Shown here: piece by piece, positions 44,515 through 54,890 of the stretch
How positions within the stretch are numbered: the first letter of the stretch is position 1
Layout of the letters: the number at the start of each line of letters is the position of its first letter
From: Odontocerum albicorne
Lineage: Eukaryota; Arthropoda; Insecta; Trichoptera; Odontoceridae
Assembly (NCBI GenBank): GCA_949825065.1
Contig: OX463859.1
Span: 18,495,220-18,559,219 of the forward strand
DNA: 64,000 bases
Reading direction: 5' to 3'
Position numbers and translations under genes: made by a program
Notes under the pieces: model-generated
What the model was told of the DNA's origin: nothing
The model's database searches: none
What the model saw: only the letters and a program-made list of their open reading frames with translations

Positions 44515-44865
44515 CTCTTAGTTTTCGTCACAATTATATATGAATGAATTTATTCGATTTTAAGGTTAAGTTTAGCTCAGTCAAGTTTAATGCTTTCGGT
44601 TTTTGCTATTATCTATGAATGAATTTAAACGAATCTATTGTTGACTAAAGCGCGGAAAAGACTTATGCTTTTAGTTTTCGTCACGATTATTTATGAATGA
44701 ATTTATTCGATTTTAAAGTTAAGTTTAGCTCAGTCCAGTTTAACGCTTTCAGTTTTTACCATAATTATTTATGAATTAATATCAACGAATCTATTGTTGA
44801 TTTTGGCGCTGAAAAGACTCATGCTTTTAGTTTTCGTTACTTTTATCTATGAATGCTTATAATAA
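44515..44865 (+). repeat. About 153-bp tandem repeat, 2.3 units
   Basis: TTAGTTTTCGTCAC begins at about 44518, 44671 and (changed) 44827. Each unit contains TATGAATGAATTTATTCGAT and GTTAAGTTTAGCTCAGTC. Confidence 0.8.
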
Positions 44866-44879
44866 ATAAAAAAATCAGC

Positions 44880-45260
44880 ATTCACTGGACTTCTGTGTGG
44901 AAGGTCGTCAATTCGAACCTCACGTTGTGCTACTACCCAGTCATTTTTTCCGCTTAGTATTCGGGGTTATAAGGATACGCATGGCTTCGGTTATATATAT
45001 TATTTTAAAATGTAGAAAAAAACATGCCGGTGTGTTCCGATCGTCTCACTTCGGTATGCCATCGGATCCAGTACAGCGGTGTGGCCTGTGAGTTTGCTGG
45101 TGTGCAAAAGCTCACTTACTTAAGAAAAAACACCAAATTCCACGGTACAGCTTCGTTTTCCAATTGAATTGATGTTGGAAGGGATCCTCGACTACTAGAC
45201 TCAGCAACGACTAAAGATGCTGATTTTCAGAGGAGTAAACCCTGTGAGGACACCTTATTT
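44880..45260 (+). repeat. tRNA-derived SINE, family 2
   Basis: B-box-like CAATTCGAACCTCACG (about 44910), then CATTTTTTCCGCTTAGTATT, GACATGCCGG-like and ATCGGATCCAGTACAG blocks, and a distal part with GGATCCTCGACTAC and CAGCAACGA. All of these recur in order at 62010-62420 and in part at 60870-61110. Confidence 0.7.
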
Positions 45261-46029
45261 AATGGGGCTGGTTTAAAGTGATCAGACAAAATTGTTTGTT
45301 CATAATTTATTTTATTTTATACTTGATACAGGTTTGACTAAATTACAAAATCCAAAATAGATAAAAGTTTAAAAATAATAACAATAGCATCAATGATAAC
45401 CATACTTCCCTGTGAAGTGGACCAGTTATGTTTACAAAGTTTATTAATCAACAATCGTCAATTTATCTATCAAGATATGAAAGAAAGCGATATCGGAAAT
45501 TCGTTCAACAAGGTCATTCCATGTGCGAGTGGTGATTTAATTAGTTCGTGAATATAACACCGAAAACAATAGCTTAATTGAAAGAAATAGATACATCCAT
45601 TCATTTGCGTGTCTCTCATTTATATTATATGTGTAAGATATGGGACGTGGCTAACGTAGCATTGATTTATTTTATTTCTTTCTATATTAACTTTATCTTG
45701 CTTTCAAAATAATAAATGAAATAATTAACTGTTCTTAGTTATTAAAATTGATTAACGTCCGAACAGCTTCGAAAAATAAGAGATTAAAGGATATAGTTAG
45801 CCATCCTGCGATGGAAGACAACTTTGCGTGTATTGGTTTATTATTTGCAAGTTGTTGCACTTAAGCTTCACTATCAAACTCAAAGTTCTGGTGGCAAGGA
45901 GATGGAACATGCAAGTCGATCGGCAGGTTTAATCTGTTGCAGCTTTTCGTTAGGCATCGTTAATAGCACTATGTTTTGGGTGGCGTAGTAGCGCTATAAG
46001 AATTTATGATAACCAGCATATAAGCTACA
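45261..46029. other. Intergenic DNA with a remnant of the 37-kb repeat
   Basis: At 45878-45960 CAAACTCAAAGTTCTGGTGG and AATCTGTTGCAGCTTTTCGT match the minisatellite and its flank at 37179-37400. No gene. Confidence 0.5.
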
Positions 46030-46165
46030 GAAAACTAGGAATTTAGATGTAAAATTATCTAAGAATCAAACCAGCCCGAAAGTTAATCAGCTAGGAATCG
46101 AACTTGGGGTGCCCACTTGCTTAGCGTGAATGCTAACCATTACCACGGCCGTCGATATCATGGGT
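46030..46165 (-). repeat. tRNA-derived SINE, family 3
   Basis: The minus strand reads GGCCGTGGTAATGGTTAGC (A box) and CCCAAGTTCGATTCCTAGC (B box), spaced as in a tRNA, then a non-tRNA body. Relative of the degraded copy at 10895-10990. It does not close into a tRNA cloverleaf with an anticodon stem that I can support. Confidence 0.5.
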
Positions 46166-46194
46166 CACTCTAATATAGTTCAAATATAGTGTAA

Positions 46195-46435
46195 TTCTAG
46201 TATAGTTCAAATATTCTCTCTGAATAGCGTAGCGTGAACTCCGTGTGAAGACAGAGCGCGAAAGGCGAGTGAACGGCACACGTATCTGTGGGGGGGTCCG
46301 GCCCCGTGCCCGTGCATTCCCGTCTCTGGTGGATAACCGCCGGCAGGAATTTTAATATTCCACATTCCGGGAGTGGGTGGCCCCACCCTGGCGCGGCAGT
46401 AAACCGGGAAGCGGGGAACAAGACAATTGTACTTA
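46195..46435. other. Unexplained GC-rich island
   Basis: About 240 bases much richer in G and C than the surroundings, with GTGGGGGGGTCCGG, a GGAATTTTAATATTCC palindrome and GTGGGTGGCCCCAC. Minus-strand frames of 74-77 codons are open but show no known motif. No CpG promoter or gene can be asserted. Confidence 0.3.
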
Positions 46436-46489
46436 TTCAAAATATTAAATAAATTCTATTTCTATAGCGCTGTTTGGTATTCAAAGTGT

Positions 46490-46700
46490 AGACATCCGTG
46501 GTCTTGAAGTGCAAGGCGCTTATCTTATATCCGGTGATTCGGGATAAATTTCTGACGATACCCGAAAAAATAAATTAAAAAAGGGATCCAGTATGGTCAA
46601 AGGGTTCGTCTGGCAACTTTATAAGCACACATTAGAAGTTTGTGGTAGTTTTTATAATACGTACGATGATTTCATGACTAATTTGGTGGTTCTAAAAACA
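46490..46700 (+). repeat. SINE-like copy, degraded
   Basis: ATCCGTGGTCTTGAAGTGC resembles the family 1 head, and TATGGTCAAAGGGTTCGTCT resembles the middle of the copy at 38592. Weak B box. Confidence 0.35.
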
Positions 46701-46739
46701 CCTAAAGACCAAATTAATGGGGCTGAAGATAATGTCTCC

Positions 46740-47310
46740 CGACCATGTTCTTCAACAAATGTTACCCTGAAGCATATTTCAAAAACTATCTTGTATATCG
46801 GGATTTAACCCGTGACGCCCGCCTTTACTCCTTGTCAGGGGTGACCCGTCACGCGATTATTAAAGCCTGCCTCGAGACCCAGTTGTCAATTTGGCAACAT
46901 CTATGGTCATCATGCTCCATGAGAATATAGATATTTATTATTTCCCCTGCAGCTCGGCTCCCCGAGGGTGTACTCAAGCTATTGGTCTATCCAATTTCTT
47001 TCTGGGCATGGGAGCTTTAATGGCGAACTATTTAGCTTTAATCTTGTCCCTTCGGTCCGTTGTAATTTTTGCATCCATCTGGATCAATCTTCAGATCACA
47101 TTCTGTGGTACTGCGATGATAATCGAGTCAATAATTTCCTAAGGGATGTTGGCTACTCCGATTTAGTCCGTCAAATGATAGTTTTGCTGCGTTCGAAAAT
47201 ATCTAGTGAACTTTTTTTCTATGAAATTTCTATCTTTCTATGTACTGGCAACTTGATAGGTTGCTTGACCTCCAGGCCCTAAGCCTCTGTATTTACTGCT
47301 CTGTGAGTCA
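46740..47310 (+). pseudogene. R1/I-type LINE C-terminal relic
   Basis: Across frames: WQHLWSS (about 46890), YYFPCSSAPRG (about 46940), then QFLSGHGSFNGELFSFNLVP (about 46990) and RCNFCIHLDQSSDHILWYC (about 47065). The last is the C-x2-C-x8-H-x4-C knuckle that closes the ORF2 of R1/I/jockey-like elements. The whole follows the family order W-W-FPS-QFLSGHG-C-C-H-C. Truncated at the 5' end and frameshifted. Confidence 0.7.
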
Positions 47311-47801
47311 TTTTTCTTCTCCCTTGACGTTGGACCATAAGTCCGTCGTCGCTGATATTCTTTTCACAGTCTGGTGTGTTGTTACTGGAGGAGTGCCTTT
47401 GTAAAAAAGTAATAATAATTTCTATTTTCTAGTGAGGATCGTGCTGGATATCTTTTAAGATATCTAAATTGGTGATTCGGACATGTCAAATAGCGTGGCT
47501 GGAATATATATTTGTTTTATTTAGAATCTCTGGAGTAGGCATGTAACTTGCGGCTCGTTGTTACACGTGTTGGTAATACTACCGCAATTGAATAGGTCAT
47601 AACGCACGCACACGTACTCGGCTTTTTTTTATGTACTATCGGGAATGAACCTGACACCTCGGGTGGAATTCCGGCGTCGAGGAGGTCGTCAATCAAATAT
47701 ATACCATAAGATACAGCATGAACCCTTTCATGACATTTCAACCAGTGAAGATCCTTGAATGATAGAAAAGTTCGGATAACCTAGTGTTTCTTAACCTCTT
47801 T
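47311..47801. other. Intergenic DNA
   Basis: Nothing recognised; it may include the untranslated tail of the LINE relic upstream. Confidence 0.3.
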
Positions 47802-47987
47802 GAACCATGACCGAGAAGAGGGTATTAGTTTTGAACCATGACCCAGAAGAGGGTATTAGTTTTGAACCATGTCACAGATTTGGGTATTAGTTTTGAACCA
47901 TGACTCAGATTAGGGAATTAGTTTTGAACCATGACCTAGATAAGGATATTAGTTTTGAACCATGACGCAGATTAGGATATTAGTTTT
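47802..47987 (+). repeat. 31-bp minisatellite, six units
   Basis: GAACCATGAC starts at 47802, 47833, 47864, 47895, 47926 and 47957, an exact 31-base period. Units run GAACCATGACCCAGAAGAGG then GTATTAGTTTT. An early stretch of the array is nearly identical between units, later ones drift. Confidence 0.92.
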
Positions 47988-48597
47988 GATTTCGAAAACC
48001 AAGTAAAGATTAATAATATAACACATACAGATAGCGATTCAATATTTTTTGTACATTAATACATATATACTATCACGCCCCCTTCCTATCGGAGACGGCA
48101 GAAAGGATACAGAGCTAGATTTTCATATTGCGACCCACATATTTCGCCTCTTCTTCATTCATATAGCTCCGACGATTTCTCTAACATTTTACATTTCCTT
48201 CTTTCAAAATATCATATACTTGATCCAACGATACTTTAAAAACATATTTAAGAATCGGAAGATTTGCTTTGCTCGTGGACAGGATCGCCGAGCCGTGAGG
48301 AGGCTGTGCGAGGATCTACTGAAGGGGTTAACTGCGCGTCAATGAGTTTGAGATACATACACAGTACGCTAAGGCGTCTTGTGGACTGCGTTACTCGTCG
48401 GTACATGGGTAGGCAGAGAGGAGAAAATTCTATGACTAATAAACACAAATAGAAAAATATAAGAACGTGCATTATTAACTAGTAAAGATTATTGTGTTTC
48501 CAGGAGCACGCTGGTATTTTGATTTAGATATTTTGGCGAGTTTTAAAAATATTTATGAATTGAAGATTTTTTGAATTACGTTGAATAACACAGTTTG
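47988..48597. other. Intergenic DNA
   Basis: No gene recognised. About 48075-48215 (CGCCCCCTTCCTATCGGAGA onward) looks like a dispersed repeat end but has no second copy in the window that I can see. Confidence 0.3.
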
Positions 48598-48730
48598 AAA
48601 AACTCCGTGGTCTAGTTGATAAGACGCTGGTCTGCCGATCTGGAGATTGTGGGTTCAATTTTCAGTGGAACCTAGTTTTAAAAAAAAAGTTTTTTAAGAA
48701 ACAGATTGGAATTTTTTATATTTTCGGTAC
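48598..48730 (+). repeat. SINE family 1 copy
   Basis: CTCCGTGGTCTAGTTGATAA (A box) and GTGGGTTCAATTTTCAGTGG (B box) are followed by AACCTAGTTTTAAAAAAAAA, the same linker as at 27150. Confidence 0.6.
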
Positions 48731-49429
48731 TATGGGCATTTTAACCTGAAATACTCGCCATACTCGTACGTGGCTACGAATGTGGCACGCAGATTTTGTA
48801 AGGCATCAAAGTAAGTTTTGACCAAGAAGTCCCAAAATAATTTCGTTTCCTTTTCACGCACAAATTTGAATAGTAAAATGAATGATTTGTTTCACGAAAG
48901 CGCTTCATAAAAGTATGAAGATTCCATTAGAGCTTTCGTACAATTTAATTGTTACTAGATTGGTGGCTGTAAAATTTGTTTCGCTAATTTCCCCTTTCAT
49001 GTCGGACACAAAAGGGTTGACGATAGAATGACCAATTATTGCGTCATTGTTTTAGTAAAGAGCTTTCCAAAGTGTGCTTCGTCGAGGTCTTGATTTAAAT
49101 AAACAAAAATGTCAATGTGATTAATTTGAAAAAAGATATAAGCCCTTTTTAAGATTGATCTAACCAGATATCCTCTGGTTTAAAGTAAATTATTTTGTCA
49201 ACTAACTCTGGTGTACAGCTAGGCTTAAGTATGTTAATAATAATATAATAGCAATTTATACAGCGCTATTTAGAGAGCACACTTTCCTCAAGGGCGCTGT
49301 AACTCAGAATTCGAACCCACTATTATTGACAGAATAAAAATATAAAAAAAAAACACTTGAGTGTAAGGATAAGAAGGTAGTAGTTGTGGCCATTGGGTTA
49401 GGAAATTACCCGCATCTATGTATATATTC
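48731..49429. other. Intergenic DNA
   Basis: Nothing recognised. TACTCGTA occurs at 48761. Confidence 0.3.
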
Positions 49430-49748
49430 TATGAAGCATTCGAAATATGGATGCACCGGAGAATGCTACGGATACCTTGGACTGATATGATCAGCAACAC
49501 AAGGGTTCTTCAAAGAGCCAAAGTTGATAGATAGTTGCTGACTAATATTAAAAACCGAAAGGTGTCCTACTTGGGTCAAGTACTTAGATGAGCAAAGTAC
49601 AAATTACTGCACCTGCTCATCCAAGGCAAAATAGAAGGCCGAAGAGGTGTTGGCAGGAGGAAAATCTCCTGGCTCCGCAATATACGTGATTGGACACTAG
49701 CATAAGAGGCCTTGGAGATCTTTTTCAGGCTGCCGGGGACAAAGATAT
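49430..49748 (+). pseudogene. LINE ORF2 C-terminal relic, target of the LTR element
   Basis: Mostly one frame: AFEIWMHRRMLRIPWTDMIS, then VSYLGQVLR, KYKLLHLLIQGKIEGRRGVG and SWLRNIRDW. This is the conserved tail of a non-LTR RT (RRMLRISW-D, YLGH, L-IEGKIEGKRG-GRR, WLRNLRDW). The sequence continues after the LTR element at 60459 with TGAGAAGAAGAAGATG, like the 3' end of such elements, so the LTR element split it. Confidence 0.7.
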
Positions 49749-49752
49749 CTAC

Positions 49753-51343
49753 TGTCAGGACTTGGGTACGGTCGACCAATTAGTTTATTGCAGTTAAAAA
49801 TAACCATTAAAAATAGCGAACCGGGGCAGTCAAAGGGAGATCTTGCGTCATTTTCGAGAAGGATTGCTTCCTATTGTATCAATCTTAACTGCCTCGAGTG
49901 GCTGGCTTTGTCTTCCCATTTTTATAGAAATACACGACACTTTATGAGGATCGGTAATTAGTGTTCCGTCTTACGATCTGATTTATTGCAGTCACAGATA
50001 ACTATTGTTACTAAGAAAAAGAAATAAAACTTTGCGCAAGATATATTTCAGAGGGTGAATGCGCTTTTATGACCGCGATTGTTAGGCGAGGATAAAGGGT
50101 CAAAAAATTTCTCTTCTCCTTTTCTAAAGAAATACGTCGCGCTTAGTTTATTGCAGTCATAGTTAAATATTGAAAACAACGGCTGGGAATAACACTTCAC
50201 AAGGGTACAGTATTGTCTCTTAAACAATAAGTTTCGCCTAAGGTTACCGGATGTTATACAAAAAGGATTCTCGACTTAATTACGCTGTGAAAGTTTAAAT
50301 AGACTATTCATTGGCAAAATAACGTTCGGCCGGACGAAAAGATTTATGATTTTTTTAACGGTCGCGAGGGACTTTCTATAGAGTTCCAAAATGGCGGAGT
50401 TTGGCCGAGATCCCTTAAATTAAGGGACCGCGATCTTCCCACATCCTTTCTCGCCACGAAGTTGTCAAGTCAACATCATTTTCGTCCTAACGCTGTTCGC
50501 GAACTGGAACAAGCTTTTCTCACATTTGATTGTTCATTCTTATTTGATACAATTTGTCCGGTAAATTCTGGATAATCTACAAACGGGGATCTTGTTTCAC
50601 CTCAGTCTTTTGATTGAGCAGATTCTGGACTGTTGTCCAAACGACGATCTCGAGTTAGGCGTACAACTCATTCGCGGGTCAAAGTTAACTGATTGTACCA
50701 GCAATATCGAGTGCGCGCCAGATTCTGGAGTTTTCAAGACCGGACCGGGTCACGAATTAACGGTCACCAACCACTGAGGGAATTTCTTCACATCAACGCG
50801 CCTGTAGTAACAGTATAAGGTCAGAGGGCCATATACGAGTCGACCTGGTCATACACTTGAAGCGGATCTGGGATAATACATTGTGTCTTGTATTGGAGTA
50901 AGATCAACCTTATTTATCCTCTTTTGCTTGTCATTTTATGGTGATATTTGAGTATTCTAGAGATTGGCGATATCTAATCTTTGAGAATTGACACATTTCC
51001 GCAACGGACTGTTGTGAGATTACCCCTGATAATAAATTGCTTCGACTGCCTGTCCATCTGAAAGGCTAGCGGAGTAGCAGAGAGTTATCTGCCCATTTGA
51101 TTTTCCTGACGGAGTATCAGCTCGTCAGGATTAAATATATAACCAATTAACAGCAAATATGTGTTTCATTATGTATTTATACCTACCCAAGCACTGACGA
51201 ATGCCTACCTCTTCCCACGACATCTTGAGATCTTATTGAGCCTTGTTTTACCTATACTGAGCTACCGGAGTAAGAGTCATACATTGTAACATCCAGGCTT
51301 TTAGTAATCCAACGGAATTAATTAAAGGGTTAAAAGTTTGAAA
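49753..51343 (+). repeat. 5' LTR
   Basis: Begins TGTCAGGACTTGGG and ends GTTTGAAA. AATAAA occurs near 50021. A 61-codon frame (50592-50777) is open in both LTRs, but only because the LTRs are nearly identical; it resembles nothing known. The termini are not the usual TG...CA, so the 3' border is placed by the CTAC duplication. Confidence 0.85.
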
Positions 51344-51344
51344 C

Positions 51345-51362
51345 TGGCGCCCAACGTGGGGC
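51345..51362 (+). promoter_or_regulatory. tRNA-Lys primer-binding site
   Basis: TGGCGCCCAACGTGGGGC is complementary to the last 18 bases (with CCA) of insect tRNA-Lys(CTT) as I recall it. Position right after the LTR is where minus-strand DNA synthesis starts. Confidence 0.85.
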
Positions 51363-51384
51363 CTAGAGGTTCGTCGTCGAGCTT

Positions 51385-51725
51385 GGACGGTATAATTTGT
51401 ATTTTTATGTTTTTTTCCTTTCTTTCTTCTTTTGGTACTAGAATAATTTGTGCATTACTGTATTGTATACTGTGTATTTGAATTTTATGTTTTTTTCTTC
51501 TTTTTTTCATTTTTCGATTTGAATATCTTGTGCATTACTTTATTGTATACTGTGTATTTGAATTTTATGTTTTTTTTCTTCTTTTTTTCTTTTTTCGATT
51601 TGAATATCTTGTGCATTACTTTATTGTATACTGTGTATTTGAATTTTATGTTTTCTTCTTTCTTTTCTTCCTTTTTTTTTATTCGAAATTTTGTGCATTA
51701 TTGTATCGTATACGGTGTATAATTT
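51385..51725 (+). repeat. 80-82-bp tandem repeat in the leader
   Basis: GTGCATTACT (or a close variant) starts at 51450, 51530, 51611 and 51693. Units consist of a T/C-rich tract followed by CTTGTGCATTACTTTATTGT and ATACTGTGTATTTGAATTTT. Long open frames here (e.g. 51450-51722) are repeat products rich in Phe. Confidence 0.88.
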
Positions 51726-52575
51726 TGTTATATTATTTTGATTAACTGCGTATAACTCGGTAAAGAATTGAAAGCAATTCAGGACCGTTAAAACGACAAA
51801 GCATAGGCTTTGTACTTCAGTCAAGTCGGTCGGGCGGAAATTGATTCGAGTACCGTTTGTTTGGCGGTCATTTTGTGTATGAGTTGAGGATTTTATTTAT
51901 TAATTAAATAAAATATAATAACCAACTAATAACGTGCGGTTGATAAAAGCTGTGCGAGTGTAGGTAGTTATTTTCTAAAATTAGAAAAAATCGAGTTGAG
52001 CGTAGTTTTACGAGGAGTATAATCTCGAATTTGGCCGGTAATCGGATAGGCAGAGCTAGTGGAACGCCATAGTTTCTTGTGATTGGCCGGGTGATTAGCA
52101 GCTGATAGAAGTTCCTTGTTGCATTGGCAAGGAATAATTCGTTACGTTTTCTTTCCGGTTGGATAGAGTTAGTGGCGTATTCCGGAGTTTGGATCGCTTT
52201 GAAGATTTTTAAATCATCAACAAAAAATAGAAAATTTAGAGCACTAAGTTTGCCAACTATAACATTATTCGTTCAGAGCCGTCCGGCTGTTTCGCTAATT
52301 AAGTTTGACGAATATTAGCTGTCGTACATCTGGTCGGCGAGATTAGTAGTAGACCGGTGTTATAATAGCGTGGCCGGGTGATCGAACTTATTGAATTATT
52401 CTATTTTAGGCCTTTAAGGTAGAGTTGTTTTCTTCGATTACATGCGATTGGAATTTCTGGTGAAGGCTATTCTTGAGATTGGGAACGCGTATTAATAACA
52501 GCGTGGCCTAGAGTCTTTGGGATTTCTAATCTTTCAGATAGAACTCTCACCCTGCTAGCTGAGGATAAGTCCACA
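51726..52575. other. Untranslated leader of the LTR element
   Basis: About 850 bases between the leader repeat and gag, without a frame I would call coding. Very long leaders of this kind are usual in large Gypsy-type elements. Confidence 0.4.
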
Positions 52576-53676
52576 ATGTGTCCTATTGACAATATTACGA
52601 GTGCAACTAAGGAGAGATTGATTGGGGAATTGATGGAGAGGGGAATCACTCCGGGTAACAAACTCCCCAGGTTGCGTCGGCAAGCATGGAACTACAATCA
52701 GGGCCTCGTTCACTCTCCTACAGAAGAGGTTATATTGCCTCAAAGGTCTAAGGCACATGTTAATTTGCGAGGAGCCCCGGAATTTTCTATGGAACTGGTT
52801 TCCGGAGCGACAGCCCCTCGTTCGGACTCTTCCTTGCCATTTACCGGGTCTTGCCCTTCAAGAGACTTGGAAATGTTGCCGTCTCATAGCGCTAGAGGTA
52901 ATCAATTACCTCCATTAAATATCAATTTTTCATCGTGGCCAGTGGATCCGTTTAATGGCTCGGGTAGCGTACGTCAGTTTTTGGTTAGGCTCGAGGAAAT
53001 AGCACACGCACGTAGGTTCGATGTAGACTCTCTCTCTCCCGTCCTACCTGAATTTTTGCGCGACAGAGCCCTGACATTTTTCAGGATTACGTATAGGAAC
53101 CCTATGAGATGGGCTACATTGAAGGCACATTTTTTGGAGAGGTTCGAATCTGAGAGTTTTATGATAGATAGAAAGCTGGATATTTGGGCATCCAAGCAGG
53201 GTCACGAAGAATCTTCCACCGATTATATCTCCCGAATTTTGGAGGTAAACAGTACACTGGACTCTGCCTTGACGGAGGTGGAGCTGTTACAGGTGTTCAA
53301 GAGAGGGCTTCACGTTAGGTTTAGCTCAGTCCTTGTCAGTACGCGGCCTTCGTCAGTACGAGAGATGGAAAGAGTATGTGCCTCTTTCGAACAAATGAAC
53401 AGGAGTGGTGAGGTATCACCCCGGCCGCTGCAGATGCAGCCAAGGGTAAGGGCACGTGTGTCATTCGTCTCACAGAAGGATATCGGTAGAGGGCCGACCT
53501 TGTTGAGGTGTTTCTTGTGCAATCTTCCGCATCATATTGCCCGCGACTGTCCGCACAAACCACTTATCCAGAAGGAACCGGATAAGTCGCCAAGTAATCG
53601 CGTAAGGAGTCGTGCCGAGACTTCTAGACCTTTTACTTTGCTGACGGATACTTCGCGTCCGCCGCCAAATTCTTAA
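52576..53676 (+). CDS. gag: Gag polyprotein of the LTR retrotransposon
   Basis: 366 residues, uninterrupted. N-terminal part with KERLIGELMERGITPG (about residues 12-27) resembles the SAP-like start of many insect Gypsy gags. The capsid-like core contains FSSWPVDPFNGSGSVRQFLV (about 117-136) and LPEFLRDRALTFF (about 154), with the typical F-G--V--FL-RLE and LPELL-G-A--W pattern. A single zinc knuckle CFLCNLPHHIARDC (C-x2-C-x4-H-x4-C, about 313-326) lies near the basic C-terminus. Gag forms the particle that packages element RNA in the cytoplasm. It is the only intact frame in the element. The start is the first Met of the open frame; a downstream start cannot be excluded. Confidence 0.85.
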   Translation: MCPIDNITSATKERLIGELMERGITPGNKLPRLRRQAWNYNQGLVHSPTEEVILPQRSKAHVNLRGAPEFSMELVSGATAPRSDSSLPFTGSCPSRDLEMLPSHSARGNQLPPLNINFSSWPVDPFNGSGSVRQFLVRLEEIAHARRFDVDSLSPVLPEFLRDRALTFFRITYRNPMRWATLKAHFLERFESESFMIDRKLDIWASKQGHEESSTDYISRILEVNSTLDSALTEVELLQVFKRGLHVRFSSVLVSTRPSSVREMERVCASFEQMNRSGEVSPRPLQMQPRVRARVSFVSQKDIGRGPTLLRCFLCNLPHHIARDCPHKPLIQKEPDKSPSNRVRSRAETSRPFTLLTDTSRPPPNS

Positions 53677-53769
53677 TTCCAAAAAACAGGTAGGGGACCA
53701 ACCCGGTCAAGGTAATTCGGAACTAGGGGGTTGGTCAAAAAACAATAGAATTAGGAAATAATAGCCGTG

Positions 53770-54890
53770 CCATAGAAATTTCAAATGCTAGGGATAAGAC
53801 ACCCTATCTTCATTGTGAAATTCAGGGCTCACCATTTAGGGCGTTGCTAGATTCAGGTGCAGCAATTAACGTAATAGGTGGTAATCTGTATAAGAATTTT
53901 AAGGACTTACGGTTTATTATGCGAACTGCTGAGGGAGTTGTTCACACGGCTGATAGTCAGGGACATCGAGTGCTGGGTACAATCCAGTTGCCTTTACATT
54001 ATGACCACCAAACTGTGTTGGTGGAATTCCAGGTAGTTCCTTCCTTAGATACTTGCTTGGTGCTCGGTATTCCCTTCTTGAAGCGTTCCGGGCTTACGCC
54101 GGAATCGTTTTCTCATTCGAGTAGGAGTTAATGGCTCAATAATGCCTCCATTGTTCCGAAAAAGGATGCTTCTGCTCGAATCGTATTGGACCCCGCAAAC
54201 TAAATTCCGTGACGCAGACGGACTGTTATCGGTTACCTAACATCAACCGAATTCTCGATAATCTTCGAGATACGCGCTACCTCACTGCTTTAGATCTGAG
54301 CCATGAGTTTTGGCTAATGCCATTAAGCAAAGAGTCTAAATGTAAGACGGCATTCCTTGTAGAGGGCCGGGGACAATATCGGTTTGTGGTCACCCCATTT
54401 GGCTTAAAAAACATTCCTGCTGAGATGCAACGAATGATGGAACAATTGTTCGCCGATCAGGGTGACCAGGGTTCTGTACCATGTTGGTTTAATAATATGC
54501 AAACAGGACTGAGAGTCTTGGAGATAATTAATTATTGACTTTATTGATCTCAGGTAAAGGCTTGAGAGTTATAATTCTTGTGTGTTTTTCCGTATCTGAT
54601 TATCTGCCATGCATACATCTTATTATCCTGAATTGTATTTTTTTTTGTTGCATTAATTATATTTATAATTTCATTTCTGTTAGTATTGTATTGTATTTGT
54701 GCCTATGTATTGTATTTGGTATTGTGTTCCTTTGAGGTTGCCTTCTAGACGTACGGCTATAATTGTTTGTGCCTGTGCGTGTATTAGGAAGCCGTACTAC
54801 AGGGTTATACAAATCCGAATTTTGCGATGACGCATGCAAATGTCTAGGTCATCTTACGTACCGCGACGAACTCAGGAGGGTTCCTAGTAG
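53770..54890 (+). pseudogene. Protease and reverse transcriptase relic of the LTR element
   Basis: The protease frame is -1 relative to gag: PYLHCEIQG, then ALLDSGAAINVIGG (active site DSG, about 53850) and CLVLGIPFLKRSG (about 54060). Stops (about 53691 and 53724) lie between gag and this frame. The RT follows with IVPKKD and ARIVLDP (about 54150), a frameshift, TALDLSHEFWLMPLSKESK (about 54285) and VTPFGLKNIPAEMQRMM (about 54395). The catalytic YxDD segment is missing: about 270 bases of AT-rich non-coding DNA (54540-54800) stand in its place. The RT then resumes with YKSEFCDDACKCLGHL (about 54815). No RNase H or integrase follows. Confidence 0.75.

Noticed and set aside
46085..46160. Possible tRNA gene on the minus strand
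   Set aside because: Good box spacing, but stems do not pair convincingly and a related degraded copy exists in Pep intron 1.
50592..50777. 61-codon frame identical in both LTRs
   Set aside because: Identity follows from the LTRs being nearly identical; nothing recognisable in the sequence.
51450..51745. Phe-rich open frames that look like membrane proteins
   Set aside because: By-product of an 80-82-bp T-rich tandem repeat in the LTR element leader.
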